The notes: generated from the sequence alone by a model not told the origin. A stretch of DNA of 64,000 nucleotides from G965116155 sp965116155 (GCA_965116155.1 OZ220488.1:310001-374000); one strand, 5' to 3'; counted from the stretch's first letter, positions 1-8,611 are shown. Made by a program: numbers and translations.

Positions 1-20
1 GCTGCGCGCTTTAAAAGACG

Positions 21-749
21 CTACTCTCGCAAGTAGGGCTTTAGGTATTTTACTCCCAAGTAAAACAAAGGTGTATCCAACGCTGCTGATGCGGCCTTGA
101 AGCCATAATTGCTAAAGGCTAGGGTTAGGAACTCTGGCAAGCTAATATCGCCCTTTATAAACCCGGGACCCAGTACGAGTGAAGATATAGCCAGCGAGTC
201 AATGCCTTGGCTTAGCAGGGTGCTGCAATTGTTGCGCAGCCACAGGTGCTTGCCTTGGGTGAGGTTTTTAAAAAAGTGAAACAAATAAACATCGCAATAC
301 TGCGCGCACATATAGGCCAGCATGGAGGCAAATATGGACCCCATAGTGCAAGTGTAAAGCACATGAAACAGCTCCACCGGGCTTGAGGCTTGTGTTCCGT
401 TAGGTAAGCGCAGGTTTTGGCTGAGATGCAGTATTTGCCATGGGGCTTTAACATCGGCAACAGGCAGGCTATGCCCGGCCCACATAATGAGTATGACAAA
501 AAGATTGATAAAAAAGCCCACATACACCAGAAAGGTGGCACGTTTTTTTCCGTACAGTTCGCAAATCAGATCCGTACTCAGAAAACTAAACGGGTACGCC
601 AGCGTGCCCACAGCTAGTTGCAGAGGTCCAATTTGTACAAACTTTGTAATGCCTATGACATTGAGCAGCGCGATGCTGGCTAAAAATACCCCAGATAGCA
701 GTAAAAATAGGCGTTCACTTTTAGGAAAGCTATTTTGAGGAAAGTTCAT
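21..749 (-). CDS. Queuosine precursor transporter (VUT/YhhQ family)
   Basis: Integral membrane protein of the VUT (vitamin uptake transporter)/YhhQ family, whose members import queuosine precursors such as preQ0/preQ1. Seen: 242 residues with about six hydrophobic segments, and the family signature in the first third, where PFSFLSTDLICELYG follows the second helix and is followed by a basic KKR turn and another helix. The length matches the family. It starts at an ATG and is transcribed away from orn, with 86 bases between the two starts. Substrate is inferred from family membership only; no queuosine biosynthesis gene is visible nearby. Confidence 0.85.
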   Translation of the reverse strand: MNFPQNSFPKSERLFLLLSGVFLASIALLNVIGITKFVQIGPLQLAVGTLAYPFSFLSTDLICELYGKKRATFLVYVGFFINLFVILIMWAGHSLPVADVKAPWQILHLSQNLRLPNGTQASSPVELFHVLYTCTMGSIFASMLAYMCAQYCDVYLFHFFKNLTQGKHLWLRNNCSTLLSQGIDSLAISSLVLGPGFIKGDISLPEFLTLAFSNYGFKAASAALDTPLFYLGVKYLKPYLRE

Positions 750-835
750 ATAAACGTGCCCCAGCCTTACAGCGCAGAGTGTTAAGTTACTAGTGTCAGG
801 TGTATTATGGGGGAATTTTGGAGTAAAGCTTTCTT

Positions 836-1417
836 GTGGCTTTGCATGGATTAGATAATGGGGCCTCTAAGCTGATGTGGCTCGATATGGAAATGACGGG
901 CTTAGATGTCCAAAAAGAGGTGCCTATAGAGATTGGCGTGGTGGTGACGGATATGCGGCTCTCGACTTGCGAGACCTACCATGCAGTTTTAAAGCAAGAT
1001 CAGCGCTTTTTGGAATCTATGGACGACTGGAACAAAAAGCACCACGGCGAATCGGGGCTGGTGGATGCGGTGTCACGTGGGCGGGCGCCGCAGCAGGTAG
1101 AGGTGGATTTATTAGAGCTATGCGATCAGCATTTTGCAAAAGAGCGGGTGATTTTAGCGGGGAACTCTATAGGCCAGGACCGGCTGTTTATTGAAAAACA
1201 TTTTTTAAATTTTGCAAAAAGGTTACACTACAGAATGCTGGATGTAACATCTTTTAAGTTGGTTTTTTGGCATATGCATTCTTGTGCGTACGATAAAAAA
1301 ATCTCCACCCACAGGGCTTTGGAGGATATTTTAGAGAGTATAGAGGAATTGAAGTTTTACTTGCAGTTTTTGGACAAAAACAAAATAAAGGAGGTCATGC
1401 AAAAACCAAAGGCCTAG
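836..1417 (+). CDS. orn: Oligoribonuclease
   Basis: 3'-5' exoribonuclease of the DEDDh superfamily that degrades 2-5 nt RNA (and pGpG) to mononucleotides in the cytoplasm. Seen: WLDMEMTG with D17 and E19, GNSIGQDR with D115, and the C-terminal HRALEDI with H159 and D164, giving the complete DEDDh set. The MDDWN and SGLVD blocks are also typical of Orn. Length of 193 residues is slightly longer than usual because of a short N-terminal tail. The start is a GTG; an internal ATG at 875 (just before the WLDMEM motif) is a possible alternative. sodB follows within about 30 bases on the same strand, so the two are probably cotranscribed. Confidence 0.95.
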   Translation: MALHGLDNGASKLMWLDMEMTGLDVQKEVPIEIGVVVTDMRLSTCETYHAVLKQDQRFLESMDDWNKKHHGESGLVDAVSRGRAPQQVEVDLLELCDQHFAKERVILAGNSIGQDRLFIEKHFLNFAKRLHYRMLDVTSFKLVFWHMHSCAYDKKISTHRALEDILESIEELKFYLQFLDKNKIKEVMQKPKA

Positions 1418-1451
1418 AGGTATGGGCTGTGCGAGTTTTTTGCAGTTACTT

Positions 1452-2024
1452 ATGGGTATTAGTGTTATAGATTTGCCGTATGATTTAGGAGCCTTAGAGC
1501 CGCATATTTCTAAAGAGACTTTGGATTTCCACTACAACAAGCACCACGCAGGTTACGCAACTAAGCTCAATGCTGCTTTGGGTGACAAGGAGAGCAATTT
1601 GGAGGCTTTGGTGCGTGACACTAAGGTCGGATCCAGTGTGTTTAACAATGCCGCACAGGTGTGGAACCATGATTTTTACTGGCAATCCTTAAGCCCTCAA
1701 GGGGGTGGGGAGCCTAAGGGGGATTTGGCCGAAGCCATAAGGGCGAGTTTTGGTAGCTTTGAAAATTTTAAGCAAGAGTTTTCGCAGCAAGCAGCGGGGC
1801 AGTTTGGTTCTGGTTGGGCTTGGCTGGTTAAAAAAGGCACCCGGCTTGAGGTGCAAGCGACGGGCAATGCGGACACTCCCTTAAGAGACCCTGAGTGTCG
1901 GCCTTTGCTGACATGCGATGTGTGGGAGCATGCGTATTATATTGATTACCGAAACGCCCGCCCCAAATACATCGACGCTTGGTGGAACCTAGTAAATTGG
2001 GACTTCGCTGCCAAGCTTTATTAG
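1452..2024 (+). CDS. sodB: Superoxide dismutase, Fe type
   Basis: Cytoplasmic iron superoxide dismutase that converts superoxide to hydrogen peroxide and oxygen. Counting from the ATG at 1452, the metal ligands are H27 (HYNKHH), H73 (WNHDFYW), D156 and H160 (DVWEHAYYIDYRNAR). A glutamine at position 69 (NNAAQVWNH) is the second-sphere residue characteristic of Fe enzymes. The reading frame is also open from an upstream ATG at 1422 that would add ten residues; I prefer 1452 because the family starts just before the LPY...ALEPHIS block, although no strong ribosome binding site is seen at either. The TAG stop lies inside the terminal repeat of the downstream palindromic element. Confidence 0.93.
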   Translation: MGISVIDLPYDLGALEPHISKETLDFHYNKHHAGYATKLNAALGDKESNLEALVRDTKVGSSVFNNAAQVWNHDFYWQSLSPQGGGEPKGDLAEAIRASFGSFENFKQEFSQQAAGQFGSGWAWLVKKGTRLEVQATGNADTPLRDPECRPLLTCDVWEHAYYIDYRNARPKYIDAWWNLVNWDFAAKLY

Positions 2025-2317
2025 AGTGCGCAAGCATAAAAGTGACAAGGGTAACTGGATAGCCATAAACGCGCCGGTAGCTTTGGGCGATTTTTAGGCC
2101 CAAAGCGTCCAGACTTGCGTGAGCGGTCACCTTTAGCTGTCTAGTGCACAAAAATGCTTCAGGCAGGACCACTTGTCCATCTGATGGCCCGCACCTAAAG
2201 GTGCTATCAGCTGGACTGCGTAGGGCTGAAGCCATTTTTGTTGGCACTTTTATGCTTACGCACGGAGGTTGCGCCAGGAGCGCCGCTTAATCCCAGAATT
2301 TTGGACTAGCACTCTAA
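2021..2317. repeat. Composite of nested palindromic elements (families A, B, C)
   Basis: The whole gap after sodB is repeat. It opens with a family A/B end (TTAGAGTGCGCAAGCATAAA), followed by a family C hairpin at about 2078-2114. A family B element runs from 2134 to 2263: its arms at 2147-2160 (CACAAAAATGCTTC) pair with GAAGCCATTTTTGTTG at 2228-2243, enclosing an inner hairpin at 2176-2215 (TCCATCTGATGGC with GCTATCAGCTGGA). It ends in TTGGCACTTTTATGCTTACGC and then a family A right end (CTAGCACTCTAA, 2306-2317). A near copy of the B unit occurs inverted at 40285-40410. No gene is seen here. Confidence 0.85.
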
Positions 2318-2323
2318 TATGGC

Positions 2324-2827
2324 TTAAAAAGACTCTGTTGGGAGCTCTTTTTCTGGGAGCACCGTGCTGGTAGAGGTCTGTGAGAACATACACTGCATGC
2401 TGTGCGCGATGTCTTGGTAGTTAGGAGGGTGGGGGATGGCGCAGTTTAGCGAAAAACCTTCGCCCTTTGAGTTTATATACTCTTGCTGTATGTAGGTTGT
2501 GGTAACAGTTTTTTGGGCATTAACATTGTGCTCAGCGTCTCCTGACTTGGGTGCACAAAACCATCGCCCTAAACCCGATAAAAACACCATGCGGGGAGGC
2601 ATTTTACGCTCAAGGGGCATAGGGGTTTTAAACACCGAACCAAACCAAAATCCATCTTGCTCGTGCCTATGCAAATCCATGTACAAAGAAGAATCATAAC
2701 CCTCTACGCAAGCTTTATACTCTGGCACAGCAGTATCATCACCTCTCATCACATGCTCTTGCCACGTTGAAGCCTCGGCCCCGCAGATCCCAAATAAAAC
2801 ACAAAACAAAAAAATCACACAGCGCAT
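2324..2827 (-). CDS. Exported protein of unknown function
   Basis: 167 residues. The first 19 form a clear signal peptide (MRC, hydrophobic core, cleavage after GAEA or EAS). The mature part has several cysteines (KACVEGY, WFCAPK, LNCAIP, QCMFS), suggesting disulfides in the periplasm, but I do not recognise a family. The ATG has a good Shine-Dalgarno sequence (AAGGAGG). It follows the degenerate protease-like gene by 15 bases on the same strand with a nearly identical leader, so the two form an operon and may work together. Confidence 0.7.
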   Translation of the reverse strand: MRCVIFLFCVLFGICGAEASTWQEHVMRGDDTAVPEYKACVEGYDSSLYMDLHRHEQDGFWFGSVFKTPMPLERKMPPRMVFLSGLGRWFCAPKSGDAEHNVNAQKTVTTTYIQQEYINSKGEGFSLNCAIPHPPNYQDIAHSMQCMFSQTSTSTVLPEKELPTESF

Positions 2828-2842
2828 AAAGGCCTCCTTGGT

Positions 2843-3574
2843 TTAATAGGGAAAGCGTGGCTTCAGGCGAGACATAGCATCTAGTAGCACACTTGAAGGA
2901 GTGAATAAAGGCTTAGAGGCCTGGCCACTTATGTAGTCTGAAACCAAGCCCATGACCTCAAAAGTATCGAAATTTAACAAAGGAGCACCATGCTGGTACC
3001 ACGGCGCATAAGCTGGAACTTGCTGGCCGTCCCTGTGTGCAACATAAGATTTTGGATGAGCTAAAACATACACGCGCTTTGCCAAAGGCAAACGCACAAT
3101 GCTTAAAAAAGCCATAGGGCCTTCAAAGCCTTTAGGGCTCTGCAGGGTTAAGGCTTTTCGTCCTTTGGGGGCTTGATTTAATTGAATAAGAGCGTAGTTG
3201 GGTGTGGTGTTGTGAGCGTATTCTAGAGCCAGTATTTTTTTGCATTGGTATTTTTGCTGTGCAGACTCTACAGGTGGGTGCTTGAGGGTGCTTTGCCAGC
3301 CAAAGCTTATAAGCATAGGCCGGCATAGGGTGGCGTTTTTTAGGGCGCTGCCGCTAGTTGCAATAATGTCCGGCGCTACCAGAAAGCCCGTATAAGAGTA
3401 GGCTTTAGAGCCACGTGCAACGCTAATATGCGCCACCGAACCTGCGGCCTGCACAAGCTCTGGCGCTAGGGTGAGGGCGTTTATGTCTTTAATCTGTGCG
3501 CGCTGTGCCTGAGCGCACGGCCCCACCACAAAACTCACTACAAAGCTTAAGATAAGGACGGATTTTTTAAGCAT
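2843..3574 (-). CDS. Exported trypsin-fold protein lacking catalytic residues
   Basis: 243 residues with a signal peptide cleaved after about AQA (residue 23). The body matches the chymotrypsin-fold layout: TGFLVAPDIIAT (residues 62-73, equivalent to the strand leading into the catalytic His loop), NYALIQL (126-132, equivalent to DYALIRL), and YQHGAPLLNFDTFEVMGLVS (193-212, equivalent to GNSGSPVFD..GEVVGLHS). In each motif the catalytic residue is changed: G75 where His is expected, N126 for Asp, H195 for Ser. It therefore looks like a pseudoprotease with a binding or inhibitory role. It is the first gene of a two-gene operon with the exported protein ending at 2324. Assignment is by motif alignment only. 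Confidence 0.65.
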   Translation of the reverse strand: MLKKSVLILSFVVSFVVGPCAQAQRAQIKDINALTLAPELVQAAGSVAHISVARGSKAYSYTGFLVAPDIIATSGSALKNATLCRPMLISFGWQSTLKHPPVESAQQKYQCKKILALEYAHNTTPNYALIQLNQAPKGRKALTLQSPKGFEGPMAFLSIVRLPLAKRVYVLAHPKSYVAHRDGQQVPAYAPWYQHGAPLLNFDTFEVMGLVSDYISGQASKPLFTPSSVLLDAMSRLKPRFPY

Positions 3575-3682
3575 TTAAGGCCTCCCATGGGGCAGTGTGT
3601 TTGTGTTCTGGTAATACCACTAAAACTAGAAGCCGTCTTATAGTAAAAAAAATATACACACCTGCGTAAGCATGCGTAAGCA

Positions 3683-3796
3683 GCAGAGTGCTAGTAAAAT
3701 TCTCTGAAGCAAAGCGGCGGCGCCCTGATGGCCGCCCCGTTGGGGCCATCAGGGTGTCGCCGCTCTATCCCAGAATTTTGGGCTAGCACTCTAAAT
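3683..3796. repeat. Family A palindromic element with inner hairpin
   Basis: Left end CAGAGTGCTAG, right end GGCTAGCACTCTAA. Between them AAAATTCTCTG (3697-3707) opposes CCCAGAATTTTGGG (3769-3782), and a strong inner hairpin at 3719-3761 is built on CCCTGATGGC paired with GCCATCAGGG around a CCCC/GGGG stem. Preceded by two tandem TGCGTAAGCA motifs at 3663-3681. The right end stops three bases before tRNA-Val. Confidence 0.8.
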
Positions 3797-3798
3797 TA

Positions 3799-3875
<77 letters not shown>

Positions 3876-3877
3876 AA

Positions 3878-4450
3878 TCACTGGCTTTTGTACTTAACTA
3901 TTGTGCAACCACGATACCGGCGTCCAACCCACATGCCTATACCATCTGCTGCCTCTATAAGGCGCCTAGCGCGCCCCCAAAACTCCACCTTATGTGCAAT
4001 GCCTGCAGCTCTGCATCCAGAGTATCGAAATGACCCAATAGGCCTCTCAAATATATAGGTTTTTTTGTTAATACAATGCATAGCAGGGTGAGCCAATAGG
4101 TGCTTTACTATTTGTGTGTTGTTGGTTAGTGCTGCAAGGTGTAGGGCTGTAGCTCCCGTTTTTGGAGCAGGGGCACAAGGCAAAATATTTTCCTGCCTAA
4201 GCAAAAGCTGCACAATGCGCAGGTCATCTGACTTAATCGCCCACCCAAGCGCTGGCAAGGCTTCTTCTGCTTCCAAAAGTTTTACCCTAGCATTGATGCT
4301 AATATCTTGGTTTTGTAGCAAATTTTGTACGCCCTCTAGATCGTTATCAAAAGCAGCACGCGCCAGAGAGAGGTTTTGTTTATTAGCATCCGCACTACTA
4401 ACAGCACACAAAAGCACCACAAATAAGCCACAAATCGGTATGTGTTTCAT
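3878..4450 (-). CDS. Exported ankyrin-repeat protein
   Basis: 190 residues beginning with a signal peptide (cleavage near SADA, residue 22). Residues about 26-130 contain three ankyrin-type units: ARAAFDNDLEGVQNLL, LPALGWAIKSDDLRIVQLLL, and TGATALHLAALTNNTQIVKHLLAH, the last being a good consensus. The C-terminal 55 residues are basic and aromatic and show no repeat. Ankyrin modules mediate protein-protein contact; the partner is unknown. It lies alone, ending two bases from the convergent tRNA-Val. Confidence 0.75.
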   Translation of the reverse strand: MKHIPICGLFVVLLCAVSSADANKQNLSLARAAFDNDLEGVQNLLQNQDISINARVKLLEAEEALPALGWAIKSDDLRIVQLLLRQENILPCAPAPKTGATALHLAALTNNTQIVKHLLAHPAMHCINKKTYIFERPIGSFRYSGCRAAGIAHKVEFWGRARRLIEAADGIGMWVGRRYRGCTIVKYKSQ

Positions 4451-4500
4451 TACTTAAACGCTCCTTTTTTTGCAGATCACATCTATTATCACAAAAATGC

Positions 4501-5799
4501 TCATCTAGCTAGCAGCGCTCTAATATGCTTTAGTATACGGGCTTTGGAGCGGGTGCTCTGCTCTAGCTGGTAGTAGTAGGCGAGGTCTTTTAGCTCACCT
4601 ATGCGAGGACCAGGCTCCAGTTTTAAAGCTTTTTGCAAACCATGCCCGCGCCACACTGCTAAAGGCAAGCGCCCAGCCATTCCCCCTGAGGCATGCTTTT
4701 TTAAACTGCGTTTTTGGTATTCACTCAAAAGTTGCACCAAAGCTTTAAGCATTGGCCCGTCGCCCCTAAGCCTATAAAGGCACCACAAAAACCACCACCC
4801 CGCTAAGCCTTGTGGTGTGTCCATTACAACCCAGCTCCGCGCCGCTTGATGAGGCAGAGTAGTACGTAGCAGCTGCTCTAGCTTGGCGGCATGGCGTGAG
4901 ATTTGTTTTTGTACAAAAAAACCCTTTTTATCAAAAGGCACATAAAATTTTTCTCCCAAATAATAAGACAAAACAGCAAAAGCTAGATGGGGCTTTCTTT
5001 TCTCGCCCCCAGCCAAACAATGCAGCAGCGCCTTGCACTCTGTGCGCTTATTTGCAGACAAAGCCTTATACGCACCATAAGATGCACCCAAGCACCACTT
5101 GAGGCCTCCTAGTTGCTCCAAATAATAAAACGCCCTATGGGGCAGGGGAGAGGCTAACATGCCACAAAACTCCTGCCACACCCTCTCGCGGCTCAAGCTC
5201 TTAGGAGGCTCTGGGTGATTCAGAAACCAAGCCCTTAAGGCCTGCTCGGTTTGGGGGTCGAGTTTAAAATCCAACTGCACCAAAAATCTTATTGCCCTTA
5301 AGCTGCGCAGGCTGTCCTCGGCAAAGCGTGCCTGGGGGTTGCCGACACTTTTAAGAAGCTTGGCTTTTAAATCTTCCACCCCTCCAAGAGGGTCCAAAAG
5401 TTTTGCATGCACAGGGTCGTAGTAAAGGGCATTAATGCTAAAATCGCGCCTCTTAGCGTCGTCCTCTAATGTGCCATAGCCCACAAAATCCGGGTGACGG
5501 CTGTTGGTATAGGAGCCCTCTTTTCGCAAACTGCTAAGCTCTAGAGAATACCCCTTGGCAAAAGGCAGCACGAACACTCCAAAAGCCTTACCCACACTAA
5601 GGCTTTGAGGGAATAGCTGCTCTAACACATTCGACGGAGCATCGCTTACTAGGTCTATATCGTAAATCTTGCGCCCCAACAGGGCATCGCGCACACAGCC
5701 CCCTACACACCAAAGCGCATAGTGGTGTTTGCGCAAAACCTTGCTACATTCCTGCACGCCCGGCCAGTAAGGACTTTGCAAAAAGGCTTTTTTAATCAT
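4501..5799 (-). CDS. Class II polynucleotide adenylyltransferase / CCA-adding enzyme family protein
   Basis: 432-residue class II nucleotidyltransferase. Seen: VGGCVRD (residues 32-38) nucleotide-binding loop, the catalytic pair D47-x-D49 in YDIDLV, RRDFSINALYYDP, and the neck motif RFAEDSLRSLRAIRFLVQLDF. These motifs are shared by PcnB-type poly(A) polymerases and tRNA CCA transferases and do not separate the two by eye. All tRNAs in this window already encode CCA, so a poly(A) polymerase or CCA-repair role would both fit. The ATG lies two bases from a family A element. The C-terminal part is basic, with no HD domain seen. Confidence 0.85.
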   Translation of the reverse strand: MIKKAFLQSPYWPGVQECSKVLRKHHYALWCVGGCVRDALLGRKIYDIDLVSDAPSNVLEQLFPQSLSVGKAFGVFVLPFAKGYSLELSSLRKEGSYTNSRHPDFVGYGTLEDDAKRRDFSINALYYDPVHAKLLDPLGGVEDLKAKLLKSVGNPQARFAEDSLRSLRAIRFLVQLDFKLDPQTEQALRAWFLNHPEPPKSLSRERVWQEFCGMLASPLPHRAFYYLEQLGGLKWCLGASYGAYKALSANKRTECKALLHCLAGGEKRKPHLAFAVLSYYLGEKFYVPFDKKGFFVQKQISRHAAKLEQLLRTTLPHQAARSWVVMDTPQGLAGWWFLWCLYRLRGDGPMLKALVQLLSEYQKRSLKKHASGGMAGRLPLAVWRGHGLQKALKLEPGPRIGELKDLAYYYQLEQSTRSKARILKHIRALLAR

Positions 5800-5800
5800 A

Positions 5801-6120
5801 TTAGAGTGCTAGCCCAAAATTCTGGGATAGAGCAGCACCCTGAAAGGGTGCGGCCGCGAGGGTAGCCTTATAGGCCGCCACATACTCTGTGGGGCACTTG
5901 TCTCCAGTGTACACGCCCCTTTCTGAAGGGGCTACACTGGAGACTGCGCTTTGCCCAGAGTATGTGGCTAACACTCTAATCCTTACGGACCAAGCGTCCC
6001 GCAGAATTTTGGGCGGCCTATAAGGTTTTTGTGAGCCTGTAGCAAAGGGCCATAGGCCCGCCGCGACCAGGCTCCCGTCAAAGTTCCGTACCTTGCGTAC
6101 CTTTGCGTGGCTTATCGCTT
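5801..6120. repeat. Family A palindromic elements, nested, plus family F segment
   Basis: Intact element 5801-5979 with terminal repeats TTAGAGTGCTAGCC and GGCTAACACTCTAA. Inside, CCACATACTCTG (5878-5889) pairs perfectly with CAGAGTATGTGG (5956-5967) around an inner hairpin TCCAGTGTA...TACACTGGA (5903-5941); a further hairpin GCACCCTGAAAGGGTGC sits near 5834. A second copy of the left arm partner (CAGAATTTTGGG) occurs at about 6003-6014. 6035-6100 is family F (GAGCCTGTAGCAAAGGGCC...GTCAAAGTTCCGT), also found at 40427-40480. An open frame across the region is only repeat. Confidence 0.85.
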
Positions 6121-6507
6121 GCATATGTTGCTCTGGCACTTGTGCCGACTAAAATACGGTCGCACAAAGCGCGCAAACGCCGCATAAGATATATGCCAAA
6201 AAGGCCTTAGTACTTTTATATGGCCCAAGCGTTGCGCGAAGGGCCATAGCTTAAGTGTGTGCCAAATTTTTAAAAACCCATCCACACCCACAAACATATG
6301 CGTGCCCTCTAGAACGTGTAGCTTTTTTTGCAATGACTTTACATCCATACCGGTGTGGGAGTACTGAGTAAGGTCTGCTGTTCTAAAATCCACAAACTCT
6401 ATCCCAGAGCCTTGTGCGAGGGGCTTTTTTTTATAAAACTCCATCTCACGCGAGCAGAGCGAACAAGCTCCATCGTAAAACACCACCACCCTGTCTTTAG
6501 TTGCCAT
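6112..6507 (-). CDS. DCC-family thiol-disulfide oxidoreductase-like protein (DUF393)
   Basis: Small thioredoxin-like protein of the DCC family (DUF393). Seen near the N-terminus: VVFYDGACSLCSREMEFY, containing the family DGxCxxC motif that follows the first beta strand, then a conserved acidic FVDFR segment and a helical C-terminal half with aromatic and basic residues. I use the ATG at 6507; the frame extends to a TTG at 6543 that would add 12 residues and lies only two bases from a palindromic element. The function of the family is not established; a redox role is inferred from the CxxC. Confidence 0.75.
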   Translation of the reverse strand: MATKDRVVVFYDGACSLCSREMEFYKKKPLAQGSGIEFVDFRTADLTQYSHTGMDVKSLQKKLHVLEGTHMFVGVDGFLKIWHTLKLWPFAQRLGHIKVLRPFWHISYAAFARFVRPYFSRHKCQSNICKR

Positions 6508-6544
6508 GGGGGTATTTTTGCGAGTATTTTGCAGTTTTGGCAAG

Positions 6545-6750
6545 TTAAAGTGCTAGCCCAAAATTCTGGGATTAAGCGGCGGCGAGAGCTGCGCCCTGTA
6601 AGGGTGCGGCCGCGATGGTAGCCTTATAGGCCGCCACATGCTCTGTGGCCCTGCGGCTTTGGGCGATCAATAGGTCCAAAGCCGCGACACTTGTGTCAAA
6701 GTCCCGTGCATTGAGCCAGCGCCTCACAGGAAATTTTTCTAGCACTCTAA
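6545..6750. repeat. Family A palindromic element
   Basis: Left end TTAAAGTGCTAGCCCAAAATTCTGGG, right end TCTAGCACTCTAA. Contains the recurring GCGCCCTGTAAGGGTGCGGCCGC hairpin (about 6587-6611), a CCACATGCTCTGTGG arm, a family C-like GGCTTTGGGCGATC...GGTCCAAAGCC hairpin (6655-6683) and a family F tail (GTGTCAAAGTCCCGT). It fills the gap between the DCC gene and lipB; the lipB ATG lies five bases after the right end. Open frames through this stretch are repeat-derived. Confidence 0.8.
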
Positions 6751-6755
6751 CTTAT

Positions 6756-7415
6756 ATGCACATAATATTTTTAGATAAACCCATTACTTTTCAAGCCAGT
6801 GAAAAGCTTCGACTAAAACATGAAGCCCTTGCTCAAAAAACACAAGGCTTTTCTCTCTTAGGCTTCCAGATGCAACCCAGTGTGGTTTGCGGCAGGTTCT
6901 CGAAAGTCGCGCCACAAAAAGGCACACCCCTACCGCACTGCCGTGCCAGTAGGGGAGGAGGAGCAGTGGTGCATGCTCCCGGGCAGCTAATTATATACCC
7001 TATAGGGCCCATACAAAATGGCTCGCGGCGCGGACAGGCCCAACTGGGCCCTGCAGGTTGGGTGCGCATTTTACAACATACATGCTTTAACACCTTTAAA
7101 GCACTGGGACTTAATAGTTTATACTCCTCCCCTGAACGGGGAGGGCCTGATCTGGGAGTAGGAGTCTACACAAAAGAGCTCAAAAAAATAGGCTTTGTAG
7201 GTGTTAGAATCACCCGCCAACCTTGGGGCAGTATGAGCTCGTATGGAGTGGCGCTTAATATTTGCAATAAGGTATCAGATTTTAAGCACATCCACCCATG
7301 TGGCATAAAAGGCCTGCAGGTTACAAGCCTAAAACAAGAGCAGCCTCTTCACACACACACGCTTAGTGAGGTATTTTATTTGTGGCGGGTTTTTTTTATA
7401 GAGGCCCTTAAATGA
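6756..7415 (+). CDS. lipB: Lipoyl(octanoyl) transferase
   Basis: Transfers octanoate from acyl carrier protein to lipoyl domains, the first step of protein lipoylation; lipA at 44453 would complete it. Seen: RGGGAVVHAPGQL (family RGGxxxxHxPGQ), the lysine in KKIGFVGVRI and the catalytic cysteine in IHPCGIKGL. 219 residues from the ATG at 6756. The frame is open further upstream, but that part is palindromic repeat, so I reject the longer start. It ends 40 bases inside the convergent exported gene. Confidence 0.92.
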   Translation: MHIIFLDKPITFQASEKLRLKHEALAQKTQGFSLLGFQMQPSVVCGRFSKVAPQKGTPLPHCRASRGGGAVVHAPGQLIIYPIGPIQNGSRRGQAQLGPAGWVRILQHTCFNTFKALGLNSLYSSPERGGPDLGVGVYTKELKKIGFVGVRITRQPWGSMSSYGVALNICNKVSDFKHIHPCGIKGLQVTSLKQEQPLHTHTLSEVFYLWRVFFIEALK

Positions 7416-8611
7416 AGCATCCCGCGTAGCACTTTTTTAATGCCAATCTGGTAGGGGGGGAAGTTTAACTTCCTAATGCGCTCCGCCACATGCTGCGCAT
7501 CCACCACCGTGTGGCTTTCGTATACAGCCTGCTTGTGACTTAGTAGCCGGGGTTTAAGGTTTTTTAGCGGAGTGTGGCGCTCAAGGCTCTTGGCCAAAGT
7601 TTCTCTTTCGCCTAAAGACAAGGCCGGTGTGTCCAGTTTTAAAACCATAACATTAGACCCCAGGACTCCTTTGTGCCAGAGCTGCTGTAGATCTGCTTTA
7701 ATTTGTGTGAGCAGCGTTAAGCTCTGAGTAAATAGTTGTTGCATTTGCAACACTTGGCTCTGCTCTAAAGCCGTGCGCGGCAAAAAATACGCCTTTTCAA
7801 AACGGGCTAAGACTTGCTCTTTTTTATGCACCAGCTTAATGTTTACCCGCAGTTCAGGCTGCGGGTCGCGGTGATTTTTAGCCCTCAATCTAAAAACAAA
7901 CTGCCCCCTTAAAGAGGGCATAGAGGCAGACACAGGCGCGGTGTTGTTTTCTGTATTATCGGCAATATAAAAGTGGGGCGGCTTTTCAAAAACCCCAAAC
8001 CCCTCCCGCAAGCGCGTATCTAGGCGCGATAAAAAAAGCAGTGGCGGAGACAAAGCCCCCCCCTCCTTGGCCTGCAAACTCGGCCACAAGACCGAATGGA
8101 TTAGATCAACAAATTTGATATCCCAACGCAAACCCACATTGGGCTCAAGTGAAGCGCTTTCGGCCTTAGCTCCCGTAGCCACTAAGCTTTGTGCTTGTAA
8201 CTTAGTTAAAAACTGGCCAATAGCATCTAGCTTGACCCAGGCTTTTACACGGGTGCTCCAAAGAGTGCCCGGCTTTACTGCGCTCCATTCCTCTTTGGAC
8301 AAAAAATTATGCTGTTGGTTCAGCAATTTTTTAAGGACTTTTTCTCGAGATAGCTGAATGTTGTAGTCTTTTTCCACCAGCTCAAGGGCTTGTCGTAAAA
8401 CCTCCCTTCGCCCCAGCGCGCGCAAACGCACTGTTGCCGCAGGCGCTGACGCAGCTTCTACCTCTACGGTTGCGGTAAGCCATGACCCAGAGGCCTGGGC
8501 GTACGCCGCAGCACTTGGCCACCACCAAGCAACATAAAATCCATAAAGGCACAGCTTAGCCAGGGTCTTGGTAAGTGCCCTTATGGGCCTCCCAGTTGTA
8601 TTCGCTTCCAT
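7376..8611 (-). CDS. Exported protein of unknown function, flagellar FlgT-like N-terminus possible
   Basis: About 411 residues. A hydrophobic segment ending in SAAAYAQA looks like a signal peptide. The following block (TVEVEAASAPAATVRLRALGRREVLRQALELV) resembles the alanine-rich N-terminal module of FlgT-like proteins, in which a stretch of repeated helix turns precedes an EAL/QAL segment, but the match is weak and no flagellar gene is nearby. The remainder has alternating basic and hydrophobic residues with no motif I recognise. The start is uncertain: the ATG at 8611 lies within the upstream 72-residue gene, and the frame is also open to 8650. It overlaps the end of lipB by 40 bases, tail to tail. 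Confidence 0.6.
   Translation of the reverse strand: MEANTTGRPIRALTKTLAKLCLYGFYVAWWWPSAAAYAQASGSWLTATVEVEAASAPAATVRLRALGRREVLRQALELVEKDYNIQLSREKVLKKLLNQQHNFLSKEEWSAVKPGTLWSTRVKAWVKLDAIGQFLTKLQAQSLVATGAKAESASLEPNVGLRWDIKFVDLIHSVLWPSLQAKEGGALSPPLLFLSRLDTRLREGFGVFEKPPHFYIADNTENNTAPVSASMPSLRGQFVFRLRAKNHRDPQPELRVNIKLVHKKEQVLARFEKAYFLPRTALEQSQVLQMQQLFTQSLTLLTQIKADLQQLWHKGVLGSNVMVLKLDTPALSLGERETLAKSLERHTPLKNLKPRLLSHKQAVYESHTVVDAQHVAERIRKLNFPPYQIGIKKVLRGMLHLRASIKKTRHK

Noticed and set aside
1..20. Possible family A end (GCGCTTTAAAA) at the left edge
   Set aside because: Only nine bases match, and the rest of the element would lie outside the window.
3567..3749. 60-codon open frame upstream of the protease-like gene
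   Set aside because: Half of it is the family A element, and the start would read through its hairpin; no ribosome binding site or protein similarity.
5801..6139. 112-codon open frame on the minus strand
   Set aside because: It lies entirely within family A and F repeats and the start of the neighbouring gene; its peptide reflects repeat DNA, not a protein family.
6645..6755. Longer N-terminus for lipB
   Set aside because: The extra 37 codons are family A repeat; the conserved domain starts right after the ATG at 6756.
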